A DNA stretch of 64,000 nucleotides from an uncultured Alistipes sp. (GCA_944320685.1 CALUIK010000014.1:1-64000), one strand, 5' to 3'. Positions 1 through 8,597 are shown, counted from the stretch's first letter. Translations and numbers: made by a program. Notes: generated by a model not told the origin, from the sequence alone.

Positions 1-62
1 ATGTATTCCAAATTGTGTGTGATTATCAGTAATTTGCAATTTTATGATATTTCTTGAATGTA
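1..62. other. AT-rich junction sequence, possible end of an inserted element
   Basis: These first bases are strikingly AT-rich, while everything from about position 63 to 43.5 kb is GC-rich. The homology of the following nuclease gene starts abruptly at about 63-66, and a TGA at 55-57 closes its frame just upstream. I infer that foreign DNA, perhaps the end of an insertion sequence, abuts the gene here. Only about 60 bases are visible, so no family can be named. Confidence 0.4.
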
Positions 63-666
63 TAGGTTCGAGAGCCTGCCTGACTACAAACGCATCGGCG
101 TGGGCCGCGAAGACGGCAAGGCCGAAGGCGAGATGATGGCCATATACTACCGCCACGCCGAGCTCGACCTCGAAAAGGGCGGCACCTTCTGGCTCTCGGA
201 GACACCCGACGAGGTGTCGATGGGCTGGGACGCCGCATGCAAGCGTACTTGTACGTGGGCCGTATTCCGCAGCAAGGCCGACGGCCGTCGCATAGCATAC
301 ATGAACACCCACCTCGACCACATGGGCCCCACGGCACGCAAGGAGTCGATTAAGCTCATCGTGGCCAAGATCGCAGAGCTATTCGACGACGACATGCCGC
401 TATTCCTAACGGCCGATTTCAACTCGCCCGACGACGACCCCATCTTCGACCCGCTCAAGGAGGTCATGACCGAGGCCCGCGGCGCCGCCCCCGAGACCGA
501 CAACCGCGCCACATTCAACGACTGGGGACGCTCGAACGATGCCGTCATCGACCACATCTTCCTGCGCAACGCCCGCCCCCTCACATTCAAGGTCCTCTGC
601 GACGAGAACTACGGCGCCCCCTACATCTCGGACCACTATCCCGTCGTCCTCACGGCCGAGTATTGA
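58..666 (+). pseudogene. 5'-truncated endonuclease/exonuclease/phosphatase (EEP) family protein
   Basis: The 202-residue frame matches the C-terminal two thirds of EEP-fold metal-dependent hydrolases. Visible family motifs are NTHLDH (His and Asp of the core), the TADFN metal/catalytic motif and the C-terminal SDHYPVVL motif. Intact members are about 270-300 residues and begin with a TYN(I/V)R strand plus a QE motif carrying the metal-binding Asn and Glu; both are missing. A TGA lies immediately upstream in frame and the sequence turns AT-rich, so the loss of the 5' end looks real and is not an effect of the window edge. Secreted Bacteroidetes EEP proteins act on varied phosphodiesters or phosphates. 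This copy should be inactive because half the metal site is absent. Confidence 0.7.
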
Positions 667-705
667 CCCGCTGAGACTCGCCGCACACAGCGGCCGACGA
701 TAAGT

Positions 706-738
706 GAGGCCGCCACCTCTGTTCGGGATGGCGGCCTC
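706..738. terminator. Inverted repeat between convergent genes
   Basis: A 10-bp perfect inverted repeat (arms 706-715 and 729-738) lies between the end of the EEP remnant and the end of the convergent hydrolase gene. It has the position and GC-rich stem of a bidirectional terminator, but there is no clear T-tract on either side. Confidence 0.4.
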
Positions 739-758
739 TGCCATACCATGCGCGGCCA

Positions 759-1829
759 CTACTTGAGGTACTCCCTGTAAAATGCCTCGATACGGTCGAA
801 CGGGATGGCCTCCATGTTGTCGTACAGGTCGACGTGCGAGGCGCCCGGGATGATCAGCAGCTCCTTGTTGTCCCCCGCAAGGCGGCGGAACGCATCCTCG
901 CTGAAGTAGCGCGAATGGGCCTTCTCTCCGTGGATCATAAGCACAGCGCTGCGGATCTCGCCGCTGTACGCGAGCAGCGGCATGTTCATGAACGACAACG
1001 CCGAGGTGACGTTCCAGCCGTCGTTCGAGTTGAGCGACCGCACGTGGTAACCCCGCGGAGTCTTGTAGTATGCGTAGTAGTCCTTCACGAACTGCGGCGC
1101 ATCCTCCGGCAGCGGGTCCACGACACCGCCGGCACGGGCATACGATCCGCTGCGCGCATCCTCCGTACGCTGGGCATTGAGCTGCTGCCGCAAGGCGTAG
1201 CGCGCATCGGCATCCATGGAGTCGAAGTAACCGTTTGCATTCACTCGGCTCATGTCGTACATCGTCGAGGCGACAGTAGCCTTTATCCGCGTATCGATGG
1301 CCGCAGCGTTGAGAGCCATGCCGCCCCAGCCGCATATGCCGAGGATGCCGATACGCTCCGGATCCACGTCGTCGCGGGTCAACAGGTAGTCCACCGCAGC
1401 GCAGAAATCCTCAGTGTTTATATCCGGCGAGGCCACATAACGCGGTTCGCCGCCGCTCTCGCCCGTATACGAGGGGTCGAATGCTATCGTGAGGAAACCT
1501 CGCTCGGCCAACGTCTGGGCATAGAGCCCCGACGCCTGCTCCTTCACAGCCCCGAACGGGCCGCTCACGGCCACTGCCGCCATCGGCGCCGACGCCCCAT
1601 TCGGAATGTAGAGGTCGGCCGCAAGCGTTATGCCGTAACGGTTGCGGAACGTAACCTTCGAATGTTTCACCTTGTCACTCTGCGGGAAAACCTTGTCCCA
1701 CTCCTCCGTCATCTTGAGATTTTCCATAGCGTTTCTGTTTTGACTGTCGATCTCGGCCGAAATGCCGCACCCTGCCGCCGCAAACATGGATACGGCCGCA
1801 AAAACGGCATGCAAAGTCATACGTCCCAT
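759..1829 (-). CDS. Alpha/beta hydrolase lipoprotein (dienelactone-hydrolase/YcjY-like)
   Basis: This 356-residue protein has an N-terminal lipoprotein signal (lipobox AAGC, Cys about residue 21), so it is probably membrane-anchored in the periplasm or on the outer membrane. The alpha/beta hydrolase fold shows as an oxyanion-region strand (AVAVSGPFG), a nucleophile elbow GICGWGG around residue 190 with Cys in place of the usual Ser, a late strand AVLMIHGE, and a C-terminal GASHVDLYD with the candidate catalytic His. A Cys nucleophile is usual in dienelactone hydrolases and in this YcjY-like group. The substrate is unknown. The gene stands alone, convergent with the EEP remnant. Confidence 0.75.
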   Translation of the reverse strand: MGRMTLHAVFAAVSMFAAAGCGISAEIDSQNRNAMENLKMTEEWDKVFPQSDKVKHSKVTFRNRYGITLAADLYIPNGASAPMAAVAVSGPFGAVKEQASGLYAQTLAERGFLTIAFDPSYTGESGGEPRYVASPDINTEDFCAAVDYLLTRDDVDPERIGILGICGWGGMALNAAAIDTRIKATVASTMYDMSRVNANGYFDSMDADARYALRQQLNAQRTEDARSGSYARAGGVVDPLPEDAPQFVKDYYAYYKTPRGYHVRSLNSNDGWNVTSALSFMNMPLLAYSGEIRSAVLMIHGEKAHSRYFSEDAFRRLAGDNKELLIIPGASHVDLYDNMEAIPFDRIEAFYREYLK

Positions 1830-1958
1830 CGTCTATCGAATTAGGGTTGATACACAAAAATAAAAAATACCCGGCAGGAAAGCAAATCGGGAACGCGGAT
1901 TTCGGAATTTGGCCGTGCCGAGACGCGCCGTGATGGCCGGACCGCCCCCCTCCGGAAC

Positions 1959-1993
1959 GAAAAGCCGCCGCAACCCCTGCGGGCTGCGGCGGC
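1959..1993 (-). terminator. Rho-independent terminator of kbl-lrp
   Basis: On the minus strand a GC-rich 9-bp stem (1985-1993 with 1964-1972) is followed by TTTT, just downstream of the lrp stop codon. It would end the kbl-lrp transcript. Confidence 0.65.
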
Positions 1994-2016
1994 ACGTTCA
2001 CGGTGTCGCGCTCCGA

Positions 2017-2490
2017 CTAATCGTCGAGGCAGTCGACGTGTATCTCGCGCTGGAACGACTCGTTGAGCGAGATATAGGTCTGCGTACTCGACACACCCTG
2101 CACCTGAAGTATATGATCGAAGATCGTACGCATCAGGTGCTCGTTATCCACGCAGTAGAGTTTCACCATAAGGTTGTAGGAACCCGTTATATAATGACAC
2201 TCGACTATCTCGTGGATCTTGCGCAACTGTTCCACAGTATCCTGCTGGCGCGTAATATCAGACACACGTATGCTGATGAAAGCGCACACGTCGAATCCCA
2301 GCGACTTGGGCGCCACGACGAGGCGGCTGCCCTTTATTACGCCCATGTCCTCCAGTTTCTTGATGCGCTGGTGTATAGCCGCTCCGGAGATGCCGCATTC
2401 GCGCGCAATCTCGAGATAGGGCATACGGGCATTCTTTATCAGAAAACGGAGTATCTTACGGTCGGTAGCATCCAATGTCGTCTTTGCCAT
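2017..2490 (-). CDS. Lrp/AsnC family transcriptional regulator
   Basis: This 157-residue protein has the standard two-domain Lrp/AsnC layout. Residues 1-60 form a winged HTH (LDATDRKILRFL start, recognition region around GISGAAIHQRIKKLE), and residues 70-150 form the RAM/AsnC effector domain (SYNLMVKLYCVDNEHL). The family binds amino acids and controls amino-acid metabolism. It follows kbl with only 3 bases between them on the same strand and shares its terminator. I infer co-transcription and likely control of threonine/glycine catabolism; the effector cannot be read from sequence. Confidence 0.9.
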   Translation of the reverse strand: MAKTTLDATDRKILRFLIKNARMPYLEIARECGISGAAIHQRIKKLEDMGVIKGSRLVVAPKSLGFDVCAFISIRVSDITRQQDTVEQLRKIHEIVECHYITGSYNLMVKLYCVDNEHLMRTIFDHILQVQGVSSTQTYISLNESFQREIHVDCLDD

Positions 2491-2493
2491 AGA

Positions 2494-3684
2494 TCACTGT
2501 TTTAATACGCCCAACTCCTTTCCGATCTTGACGAAGGCCTCGACGCAGCGATCCAGCTGCTCGGTCGTGTGCCCTGCCGACACCTGTACGCGGATGCGCG
2601 CCTGCCCCTTCGGCACGACGGGATAGTAGAAACCCGTGACGAAGATACCCTCGTCCTGAAGGCGCGCCGCAAAGTCCTGCGACAACTTGGCGTCGTAAAG
2701 CATCACGGCGCAGATAGCCGACTGCGTGGGCTTGATGTCGAAGCCTGCGGCCATCATCCTCGTGCGGAAGTGCTCGACATTGGCCACAAGGCGGTCATGC
2801 AGCTCGTCGCTCTCCTCCAGCATGCGGAACATCTCGATGCCGGCGCCTACAACTGCGGGCGGCAGCGAGTTCGAGAAGAGATATGGACGCGAACGCTGGC
2901 GAAGCATGTCGATAATCTCGGCATGACCCGTAGTGAAACCTCCCACGGCGCCGCCGAAGGCCTTGCCCAGCGTACCGGTGAGGATGTCCACCTTGCCGCG
3001 CAGGTCGTAAAGCTCGGTGATGCCGCGGCCCGTCCTGCCCAGAACGCCTGCCGAGTGGCACTCGTCGACCATGACCATGGCATCGTACTTCTCGGCCAGG
3101 GCGCATATCTTGTCCAGCGGGGCGGCGTTGCCGTCCATCGAGAAGACGCCGTCAGTGACGATGATACGGAAACGCTGCGCCTGCGCACGCTTGAGACAGT
3201 CCTCCAGTTCGTCCATGTCGGCATTGGCGTAGCGGTAACGCACCGCCTTGCACAGACGCACGCCGTCGATGATCGAGGCGTGGTTCAGCGCATCAGAAAT
3301 GATGGCGTCCTGCTCCGTCAGCAGAGGTTCGAACACACCGCCGTTGGCATCGAAACAGGCGGCGTAGAGTATCGTGTCCTCGGTGCCGAAATAGTCCGAA
3401 ATGGCCTTCTCCAGCTGCTTGTGTATATCCTGACAACCGCAGATGAAGCGCACCGACGACATACCGAAGCCGCGTGAGTCCATGGCACGCTTCGCAGCCT
3501 CGATGAGGCGCGGATTGTCCGAAAGGCCCAGATAGTTGTTGGCGCAGAAATTGAGCACCTGCTTGCCGGCGACGTCGATCTCGGCGCGCTGCGGCGAGCA
3601 GATCACCCTTTCGTTCTTATAGAGGCCGGCAGCCTTGATGTCGGCCAGCTCCTTGCGGAGGTGTTCCCTGATCTTTCCGTACAT
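2494..3684 (-). CDS. kbl: Glycine C-acetyltransferase (2-amino-3-ketobutyrate CoA ligase)
   Basis: The 396-residue length is normal for the alpha-oxoamine synthase family of fold-type I PLP enzymes. Kbl cleaves 2-amino-3-oxobutyrate with CoA to glycine and acetyl-CoA in threonine catabolism. Visible features are the NFCANNYLGL N-terminal motif, SVRFICGCQDIHKQLE, the DECHSAGVLG PLP-pocket Asp/His, and the lysine in GTLGKAFGGAVGG that forms the Schiff base. Kbl is preferred over the serine palmitoyltransferase and AONS relatives because of overall length and motif wording. It is the first gene of a kbl-lrp operon. A partner tdh gene is not in the window. Confidence 0.9.
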   Translation of the reverse strand: MYGKIREHLRKELADIKAAGLYKNERVICSPQRAEIDVAGKQVLNFCANNYLGLSDNPRLIEAAKRAMDSRGFGMSSVRFICGCQDIHKQLEKAISDYFGTEDTILYAACFDANGGVFEPLLTEQDAIISDALNHASIIDGVRLCKAVRYRYANADMDELEDCLKRAQAQRFRIIVTDGVFSMDGNAAPLDKICALAEKYDAMVMVDECHSAGVLGRTGRGITELYDLRGKVDILTGTLGKAFGGAVGGFTTGHAEIIDMLRQRSRPYLFSNSLPPAVVGAGIEMFRMLEESDELHDRLVANVEHFRTRMMAAGFDIKPTQSAICAVMLYDAKLSQDFAARLQDEGIFVTGFYYPVVPKGQARIRVQVSAGHTTEQLDRCVEAFVKIGKELGVLKQ

Positions 3685-3722
3685 GGTAGATGAATTTTTG
3701 TTGGTTACATTTTTCGCTGTAA

Positions 3723-3753
3723 CAAAGGTATGAATTTATAACCATACGGCAAA
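3723..3753 (-). promoter_or_regulatory. Bacteroidetes-type promoter of kbl
   Basis: On the minus strand, TTTG (3750-3753), 19 bases and TACCTTTG (3723-3730) match the Bacteroidetes -33/-7 consensus (TTTG-N19/20-TAnnTTTG) exactly. It lies about 40 bases upstream of the kbl start. Confidence 0.75.
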
Positions 3754-4055
3754 CAAAAATACGGTTAATTTTATCATTTTGATTATAAACCGTAATTCCG
3801 CGCCCGCATTTGGTGTCATTCGGTAGCATACGGGGCGCTTTTTCGCCGCGGGCGGAAGTTTTATTCCATAACCGCGCGCCCGACAGGACACGCCGCTGCG
3901 ACGGAGCTCACAGGATTCGCCGCACCGCACATCCATGTCTGCCCCGCCGCACGCCACGCCCACTCTCCGGCAAAGGACATGCACCGATTGCGCGGGGCGG
4001 CCGCGTCTCGGCAGCAATGGGCCGGAGACCCGCGCAACGGCGGCATCTCAACTGC
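3754..4055. other. Intergenic stretch without a supported gene
   Basis: About 300 bases separate the kbl promoter from the terminator of the sigma-factor unit. Open frames here are Arg/Pro-rich, overlap one another and have no recognisable domain or start context. I see no gene. Confidence 0.5.
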
Positions 4056-4092
4056 AAAAAAAACGGGGAATCCGCCCTCGGCGATTTCCCCT
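4056..4092 (-). terminator. Terminator of the sigma factor / small ORF unit
   Basis: On the minus strand a GGGGAAATC...GATTCCCC stem (one bulge) is followed by eight T residues. It lies just after the 46-residue ORF and marks the end of that transcription unit. Confidence 0.65.
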
Positions 4093-4114
4093 CATTAAAA
4101 AATTAACCCTTAGC

Positions 4115-4255
4115 TTATCTCTTTCCACGAAACAACTCCCGAAGATAACAGTCGATGTAAAAAAGGTCCGCTTCTTCACATATGACCTCTTTCAGCAATA
4201 GCTCGTAGTCGTCAGAGACCGATTCCGATGATGCTTTTCTGTCTAAATCTTCCAT
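4115..4255 (-). CDS. Small acidic protein downstream of the ECF sigma factor
   Basis: This 46-residue frame starts at 4255 (ATG GAA GAT...) and ends 22 bases before a strong terminator. It lies 53 bases downstream of the sigma factor on the same strand. The N-terminal half is acidic and polar, followed by an amphipathic segment (YELLLKEVICEEADLFYIDCYL) and a basic RGKR tail. No family is recognised. Its position between a sigma gene and a terminator suggests it is translated, perhaps as a sigma-linked regulator, but that is inference from context only. Confidence 0.45.
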   Translation of the reverse strand: MEDLDRKASSESVSDDYELLLKEVICEEADLFYIDCYLRELFRGKR

Positions 4256-4308
4256 AGGCTGCTTCCGTTTCCTATCAAACGGCAGCCCCGTGCGATTTAT
4301 TGTGCCCG

Positions 4309-4893
4309 TCAGCTCAAAATCAGATTATTTTCCTTGACCATCTTCCGCAGGTTGATCAGCGCATACCGCATGCGCCCCAGCGCCGTGTTGATGCTCACGT
4401 CGGTCTGGTCGGCGATATCCTGAAAACTCAGGCCCGAGTAGTAGCGCATAATCACGACCTCGCGCTGTTCGTCGGGCAGGCGGTCCACCAGACGACGCAC
4501 GTCCTCCTCGATCTGCGACGAGATCATGGCATCCTCGACGGTACGCTCGGCGAAGCGCAGCGTACCCAGCATGTTGTATCCGGCATCCGACTCGCTCACC
4601 GTCTTGGCGTTCTTCTGCGAGCGGAAATGGTCGATAACCAGATTATGCGCTATGCGCAGTATCCACGACAGGAACTTGCCAGTATCGGCATAGCGTCCCT
4701 CGTCGATGACACGTACAGCCTTTATGAATGTCTCTTGGAGTATATCGTCAGCCACGTCATGATCCTTGACCATCATGCGGATGTAGTCGCGGACACGGTG
4801 CGTATGCCTGTCGATGAGTTGCGATATGGCAGCGCGATCACCTGAAAGATAGTTATTAAGCAATACTTGGTCGCTTAACACTCGTGTGTTCAT
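4309..4893 (-). CDS. RNA polymerase ECF-type sigma-70 factor
   Basis: The 194-residue protein has sigma-70 region 2 (about residues 20-95, with DDILQETFIKAVR and the RIAHNLVIDHFR core-binding/-10 helices) and region 4 (about residues 130-185, with LPDEQREVVIMRYYSGLSFQDIADQTDVSINTALGRM, shown here only to identify the HTH). No anti-sigma gene lies beside it, which is normal for the widely conserved stand-alone ECF factor of Bacteroidales. The small ORF downstream is the only candidate partner. Target genes cannot be predicted here. Confidence 0.92.
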   Translation of the reverse strand: MNTRVLSDQVLLNNYLSGDRAAISQLIDRHTHRVRDYIRMMVKDHDVADDILQETFIKAVRVIDEGRYADTGKFLSWILRIAHNLVIDHFRSQKNAKTVSESDAGYNMLGTLRFAERTVEDAMISSQIEEDVRRLVDRLPDEQREVVIMRYYSGLSFQDIADQTDVSINTALGRMRYALINLRKMVKENNLILS

Positions 4894-5166
4894 ACTCTTC
4901 TCCTTTTATTAATTAAATATTCAAAGAGCAGAATTTTCTCGATAGGCAATCAACTTTTAGTTTAAAACACCATTTTTATGAACGCAAGGTAAGAACTTTT
5001 TTTCAAACGTCAAAATTTTTCCACGTTTTTTCTCTTCCGCCCTCCGCACAAGTTCCTCTTGCGCCGCAGCGGAAAACAGCAAATATCATGCCGCAGAACG
5101 GCCGCAGCGAAACGGGGCGCACCCCGAAGAGTACGCCCCGCAAAATGCTGCATACGCCCGCAACGC

Positions 5167-7164
5167 CTACTTCCTGGGCGTCAGCTTAACGGTGAAGCCT
5201 CCACCGTTGGCCATACGCACCTTGAGGCTCTTCGAACTGTCGGCGCTGCCGTTCTCGATACGGAAGTCGCGTGCGATCTTGTCGGCATTGCCGCCGTCAC
5301 AGATCATCGTCATATCATACTCGCCCTCGGGCAGGAACGACAGGTCGACCTCAACGTCGCGGCCCTTCCAGCCGTTAAGGCCGCCCACATACCACTCGTC
5401 ACCGCTGCGGCGCGCCAAAACGGCGTACTCGCCGACCTCGCCATCGAGGGCCACGGTCTCGTCCCATACGGTCGGAATCTCGGCGATGAACTGCGTGCAC
5501 TCGGGCTCCTTCTCATAGTTGGTGGGCGAGTCGCACAGCATGTTGAACGGAGACTCGAAGATGACGTACATCGCCAGCTGGTGGCAGCGCGTACCCTGGC
5601 TCATGGGCTCCGAGTTGCTCGGGTGGTAGTTGCGGAGCTGGGCATTCATCATGGCCCCCTGCGTATAGTCCATCGGGCCGGCAACCATGCGGATGAAGGG
5701 TATCGTGACGTCGTAGGTGACCTGGTCGACCGAAGAGTCCGACCACTTCATCTGCTCCAGACCGTGCACACCCTCGTAGTTTACCACGTTGGGATACTTG
5801 CGCGACAGGCCGCACGGCTTGTAGGCTCCGTGGAAGTCGCACATGAGATGGTACTTGGCGGCCGTGGCGGCGGCACGCTCGTAGAAGTCAACCATCTGCT
5901 GGTCGTCGCGGTCCATGAAGTCGATCTTGAAGCCCTTGACGCCCATATCCGAGTAATACTTGAACACGTTGTCCATGTCGCGGTTCACGGCCCAATAGCC
6001 GCCCCAGAGGACTATGCCCACACCGCGCTCCCTGCCGTAGTCCACGAGGCGCTTGATGTCGATCTCGGGGACCACCTGCAAAAGGTCGGCCTTAAGGTTG
6101 ACGCTCCAGCCCTCGTCGAGTATAACGTACTCGATACCGTTGCGGGCGGCGAAGTCGATGTAATACTCATAGGTGCGGTTGTTGATGCCGGGCCTGAAGT
6201 CCACGCCGTAGAGGCCCCAGTCGTTCCACCACTCCCAAGCCACCTTGCCGGGCTTGATCCACGACGTGTCGCCTATCACGTTAGGATGGCTCAAACGGAA
6301 CACCATATCATCGTCGAGCAGGTCGGCGTCGTTGTCCGCAACTATGCATATGCGCCACGGGAACGAGCGCTCGCCGCTCACCTCGGCAATGTATGGCTTG
6401 CGCGTCTGCACCTCGCCCTGAAGCATGTTGTGGCCGCCCTGCTTCACCTCGTCGGGAACGGGGGCGTAGTTGCCCTTCAGCGCTGTGCCGCCGTCGGGGT
6501 TATAGAGGTACATGCCCGGGTACGACATGAGGTCCGCCTCGGTGATGCACACCTTGCGGTCGCCCATGTCCACCAGCACGGGCAGGAACATCAGGCGGTT
6601 CGGGCCCATCTTGCTCATGGCTTCCTCGACATAGGTGTTCTCGAACGAGTTGTAGTACTGCTGCTCGATGCTCTTGTTGGCATTACCGCGCACGTACGAG
6701 CAGTAGACGTTGTTATCGCCCTCGAAGGAGAACTCCGCAACCTCGTCCTTCACCGTATAGTCACCCTTGCGGGTCGAAACGAAACGGTAGGCCGCAGCCT
6801 CGTCGTAGGCGCGGAACTCGACGGCATAGTCGCCCTTGAACTGCAGCGTCAGCGTGGTGCACTTGTCAACGACCTCGGCCTTCTTGTAGAGCGGCGAGGG
6901 GATCACCTCGTCGATCTTGCCCGTGACGGCCTTGCGCAGGCGCGGAGCCGCGCCCCACGTCTCGTCCTCGCCGATCTGCATGGCGATCTGCGACGGCGCC
7001 AGAACGGTGCGGCCGTCGGCCTCGACGCTCCAGCGTATGTCATCGGCGACGGTGACCGTCACCACCAGTTTGCCGTCGGGCGAAGCGATCTTCTTCACCG
7101 TAGGCTTGGCCTCGACGCCCCACACGGCGCACACGGCCAACATACAAAATAATATTCTTTGCAT
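5167..7164 (-). CDS. Glycoside hydrolase family 97 alpha-glucosidase/alpha-galactosidase, secreted
   Basis: From the start at 7164 (MQRILFCMLAVCAVWGVEA, a signal peptide) the protein is 665 residues, usual for GH97. The longer upstream frame begins with non-signal sequence and crosses the promoter, so it is rejected. Features in order are a GH97 N-terminal beta-sandwich (SPDGKLVVTVTVADD), a catalytic barrel with VILDEGW, KIDFMDRDDQQMVDFYE and NYEGVHGLE carrying the family's acidic catalytic/Ca-binding residues, and a C-terminal all-beta domain (EGEYDMTMICDGGNADKIARDF). GH97 enzymes cleave alpha-glucosides or alpha-galactosides in the periplasm. No susC/susD pair is nearby, so this is an orphan rather than part of a polysaccharide-utilisation locus in view. 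Confidence 0.92.
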   Translation of the reverse strand: MQRILFCMLAVCAVWGVEAKPTVKKIASPDGKLVVTVTVADDIRWSVEADGRTVLAPSQIAMQIGEDETWGAAPRLRKAVTGKIDEVIPSPLYKKAEVVDKCTTLTLQFKGDYAVEFRAYDEAAAYRFVSTRKGDYTVKDEVAEFSFEGDNNVYCSYVRGNANKSIEQQYYNSFENTYVEEAMSKMGPNRLMFLPVLVDMGDRKVCITEADLMSYPGMYLYNPDGGTALKGNYAPVPDEVKQGGHNMLQGEVQTRKPYIAEVSGERSFPWRICIVADNDADLLDDDMVFRLSHPNVIGDTSWIKPGKVAWEWWNDWGLYGVDFRPGINNRTYEYYIDFAARNGIEYVILDEGWSVNLKADLLQVVPEIDIKRLVDYGRERGVGIVLWGGYWAVNRDMDNVFKYYSDMGVKGFKIDFMDRDDQQMVDFYERAAATAAKYHLMCDFHGAYKPCGLSRKYPNVVNYEGVHGLEQMKWSDSSVDQVTYDVTIPFIRMVAGPMDYTQGAMMNAQLRNYHPSNSEPMSQGTRCHQLAMYVIFESPFNMLCDSPTNYEKEPECTQFIAEIPTVWDETVALDGEVGEYAVLARRSGDEWYVGGLNGWKGRDVEVDLSFLPEGEYDMTMICDGGNADKIARDFRIENGSADSSKSLKVRMANGGGFTVKLTPRK

Positions 7165-7197
7165 AACAGGATTTTGGTTAGTTACGTTATATATGTA

Positions 7198-7205
7198 CAA
7201 AATTA
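7198..7205 (-). promoter_or_regulatory. -7 element for the GH97 gene
   Basis: TAATTTTG on the minus strand fits the Bacteroidetes TAnnTTTG box and lies 34 bases upstream of the GH97 start. No good -33 TTTG is seen at the usual distance. Confidence 0.5.
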
Positions 7206-7227
7206 TAACCCTCAAAGATAGGCATTT

Positions 7228-7261
7228 TTTGTCTATTTCGGAAAAATTTTGGTTACTTTTG
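7228..7261 (+). promoter_or_regulatory. Promoter of the cystatin-like / xer unit
   Basis: TTTG (7228-7231), 22 bases and TACTTTTG (7254-7261) make a near-consensus Bacteroidetes promoter about 30 bases before the cystatin-like start. It is divergent from the GH97 promoter. Confidence 0.6.
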
Positions 7262-7290
7262 TTCGAACAGTAAAGACACATACCGCACGT

Positions 7291-7629
7291 ATGAAAAGAA
7301 TTATCGCCGTTTTATCGCTGTCGCTCGCACTTCTGGCCGCATGCGGCCGCAGCGACACCCGCATCGTCGGCGGATACACCCACGACAGGCGCCTCACGGA
7401 CCAAGAACGCCAGCTATTCGACGCGGCCGTCGCCTCGATCGACGACGTCAAGTACAAACCGATGAGCGTAGCGACACAGGTCGTCGCCGGCACCAACTAC
7501 CGCTTCATCTGCAAGGCCCGCGAAACGAAAAAACGAGGCAAGCGCTTCGACGCCGTAATCGTCATCTACAAGCCCCTGCCCGGGCAGGGCGAGCCGCGCA
7601 TAACATCCATCGAGCGCAGCGCGCGATGA
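7291..7629 (+). CDS. Cystatin-like lipoprotein
   Basis: The 112-residue protein starts at 7291 with a lipoprotein signal (MKRIIAVLSLSLALLAACG, Cys about residue 18). The mature part resembles type I cystatins/phytocystatins: an early IVGGYT (the Gly-containing first edge), a helix (DQERQLFDAAVASID), the QVVAGTNYRF loop matching the cystatin QxVxG papain-binding motif, and a late KPLPGQGEP loop in the place of the second hairpin. Known cystatins inhibit C1A cysteine proteases. I infer a periplasmic or surface inhibitor of cysteine proteases, but the target is unknown. Its stop overlaps the start of the recombinase gene (ATGA), so the two are translationally coupled. Confidence 0.75.
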   Translation: MKRIIAVLSLSLALLAACGRSDTRIVGGYTHDRRLTDQERQLFDAAVASIDDVKYKPMSVATQVVAGTNYRFICKARETKKRGKRFDAVIVIYKPLPGQGEPRITSIERSAR

Positions 7630-8597
7630 CGGCGATGGACAACGGAGCCATAATAGAGCGTTTCACGGCCTACCTTGCGGGCGAACGCCGCTACTCGCCG
7701 CTGACGGTGCGCAACTACCGCCGCGACATCGCCGCCTTCGCGGCATGGGGCGAGTCTGCGGGATCCGCCGAAGCCGCACCTCACGGCACGCACGGCGCAG
7801 CCTTCGACCTCTGCCGCGTGCGGGGCGAGGACGTGCGGGCATGGGTGATGCACCTCTCCGACGAGGGGCGCATGAACAATGCCTCGATAAACCGCTGCGT
7901 GGCATCGCTGCGCTCGCTCTACCGCTACATGCGGCGCGAAGGAATCATACACGGCGACCCCTTCGCCGCTCTCGCGCCCCTGCGCACGTCGCGGCGCCTG
8001 CCGCGCTTCGTCCCCGACGACGACATGGCGCGCGTCGTGCGCAGCGTGCTCGAACGCCTCGGCGAAGATGATGCGCGGCGCCGGCGCGACGCCCTCATGG
8101 TTCTCGTGCTCTACACCTGCGGCCTGCGGCTGGCCGAGCTGACGGGGCTCGACACCGGCGACATCGTCAACAACGGTTCGGCCCTGCGCGTACACGGCAA
8201 GGGGGACAAGACGCGCCTCGTCCCCCTCGTGCCGCGTGTGGCGCACGAGATACAGCGCTACATGGAAAGATTTTCGGACGAAAAAATTTGCAGAAAAGAC
8301 GAAAAAGCGTTATTTTTATCGGGAGCGGGCAGACGGGTATCCCGCAGCGACGTCCAGCGCAGCGTGGCGCGTCTGTTGCAGGAGTGCGGCATAAAGGGCA
8401 AATGCTCGCCCCACGTGCTGCGCCACACTTTCGCCACACACCTGCTCAACGACGGCGCCGACTTGCGAGAGATACAGGAGTTGATGGGGCACACGTCGCT
8501 CAAGGCGACACAGGTATACACCCACAACAACATAGCGCAGCTGCAACGCATATACGCCTCGGCACACCCGCGGTCGCATGCCGACAAGGAGCCGTAA
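7626..8597 (+). CDS. xerC: Tyrosine recombinase XerC/XerD-like
   Basis: The 323-residue protein starts in an ATGA overlap with the cystatin-like gene. Residues about 1-100 form the SAM-like core-binding domain (LAGERRYSPLTVRNYRRDI). The catalytic domain carries the full set of residues: Arg in CGLRLAELTGL, Lys in HGKGDKTR, HVLRHTFATHLL (His-x-x-Arg), His in LMGHTS and the Tyr nucleophile in QVYTHN. Size and sequence fit the chromosomal Xer recombinases that resolve chromosome dimers. Bacteroidetes genomes typically place such a gene next to hpf, as here. The choice between xerC and xerD is not certain. Confidence 0.85.
   Translation: MTAMDNGAIIERFTAYLAGERRYSPLTVRNYRRDIAAFAAWGESAGSAEAAPHGTHGAAFDLCRVRGEDVRAWVMHLSDEGRMNNASINRCVASLRSLYRYMRREGIIHGDPFAALAPLRTSRRLPRFVPDDDMARVVRSVLERLGEDDARRRRDALMVLVLYTCGLRLAELTGLDTGDIVNNGSALRVHGKGDKTRLVPLVPRVAHEIQRYMERFSDEKICRKDEKALFLSGAGRRVSRSDVQRSVARLLQECGIKGKCSPHVLRHTFATHLLNDGADLREIQELMGHTSLKATQVYTHNNIAQLQRIYASAHPRSHADKEP

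Noticed and set aside
3810..4106. Arg/Pro-rich frames between kbl and the sigma unit
   Set aside because: They overlap each other on both strands, run into the terminator and show no recognisable sequence.
5059..7152. A 697-codon open frame on the plus strand opposite the GH97 gene
   Set aside because: It is rich in His/Val/Ala and mirrors the GC-rich codons of the glycosidase. No domain is visible, while the minus strand has a signal peptide and full GH97 motifs.
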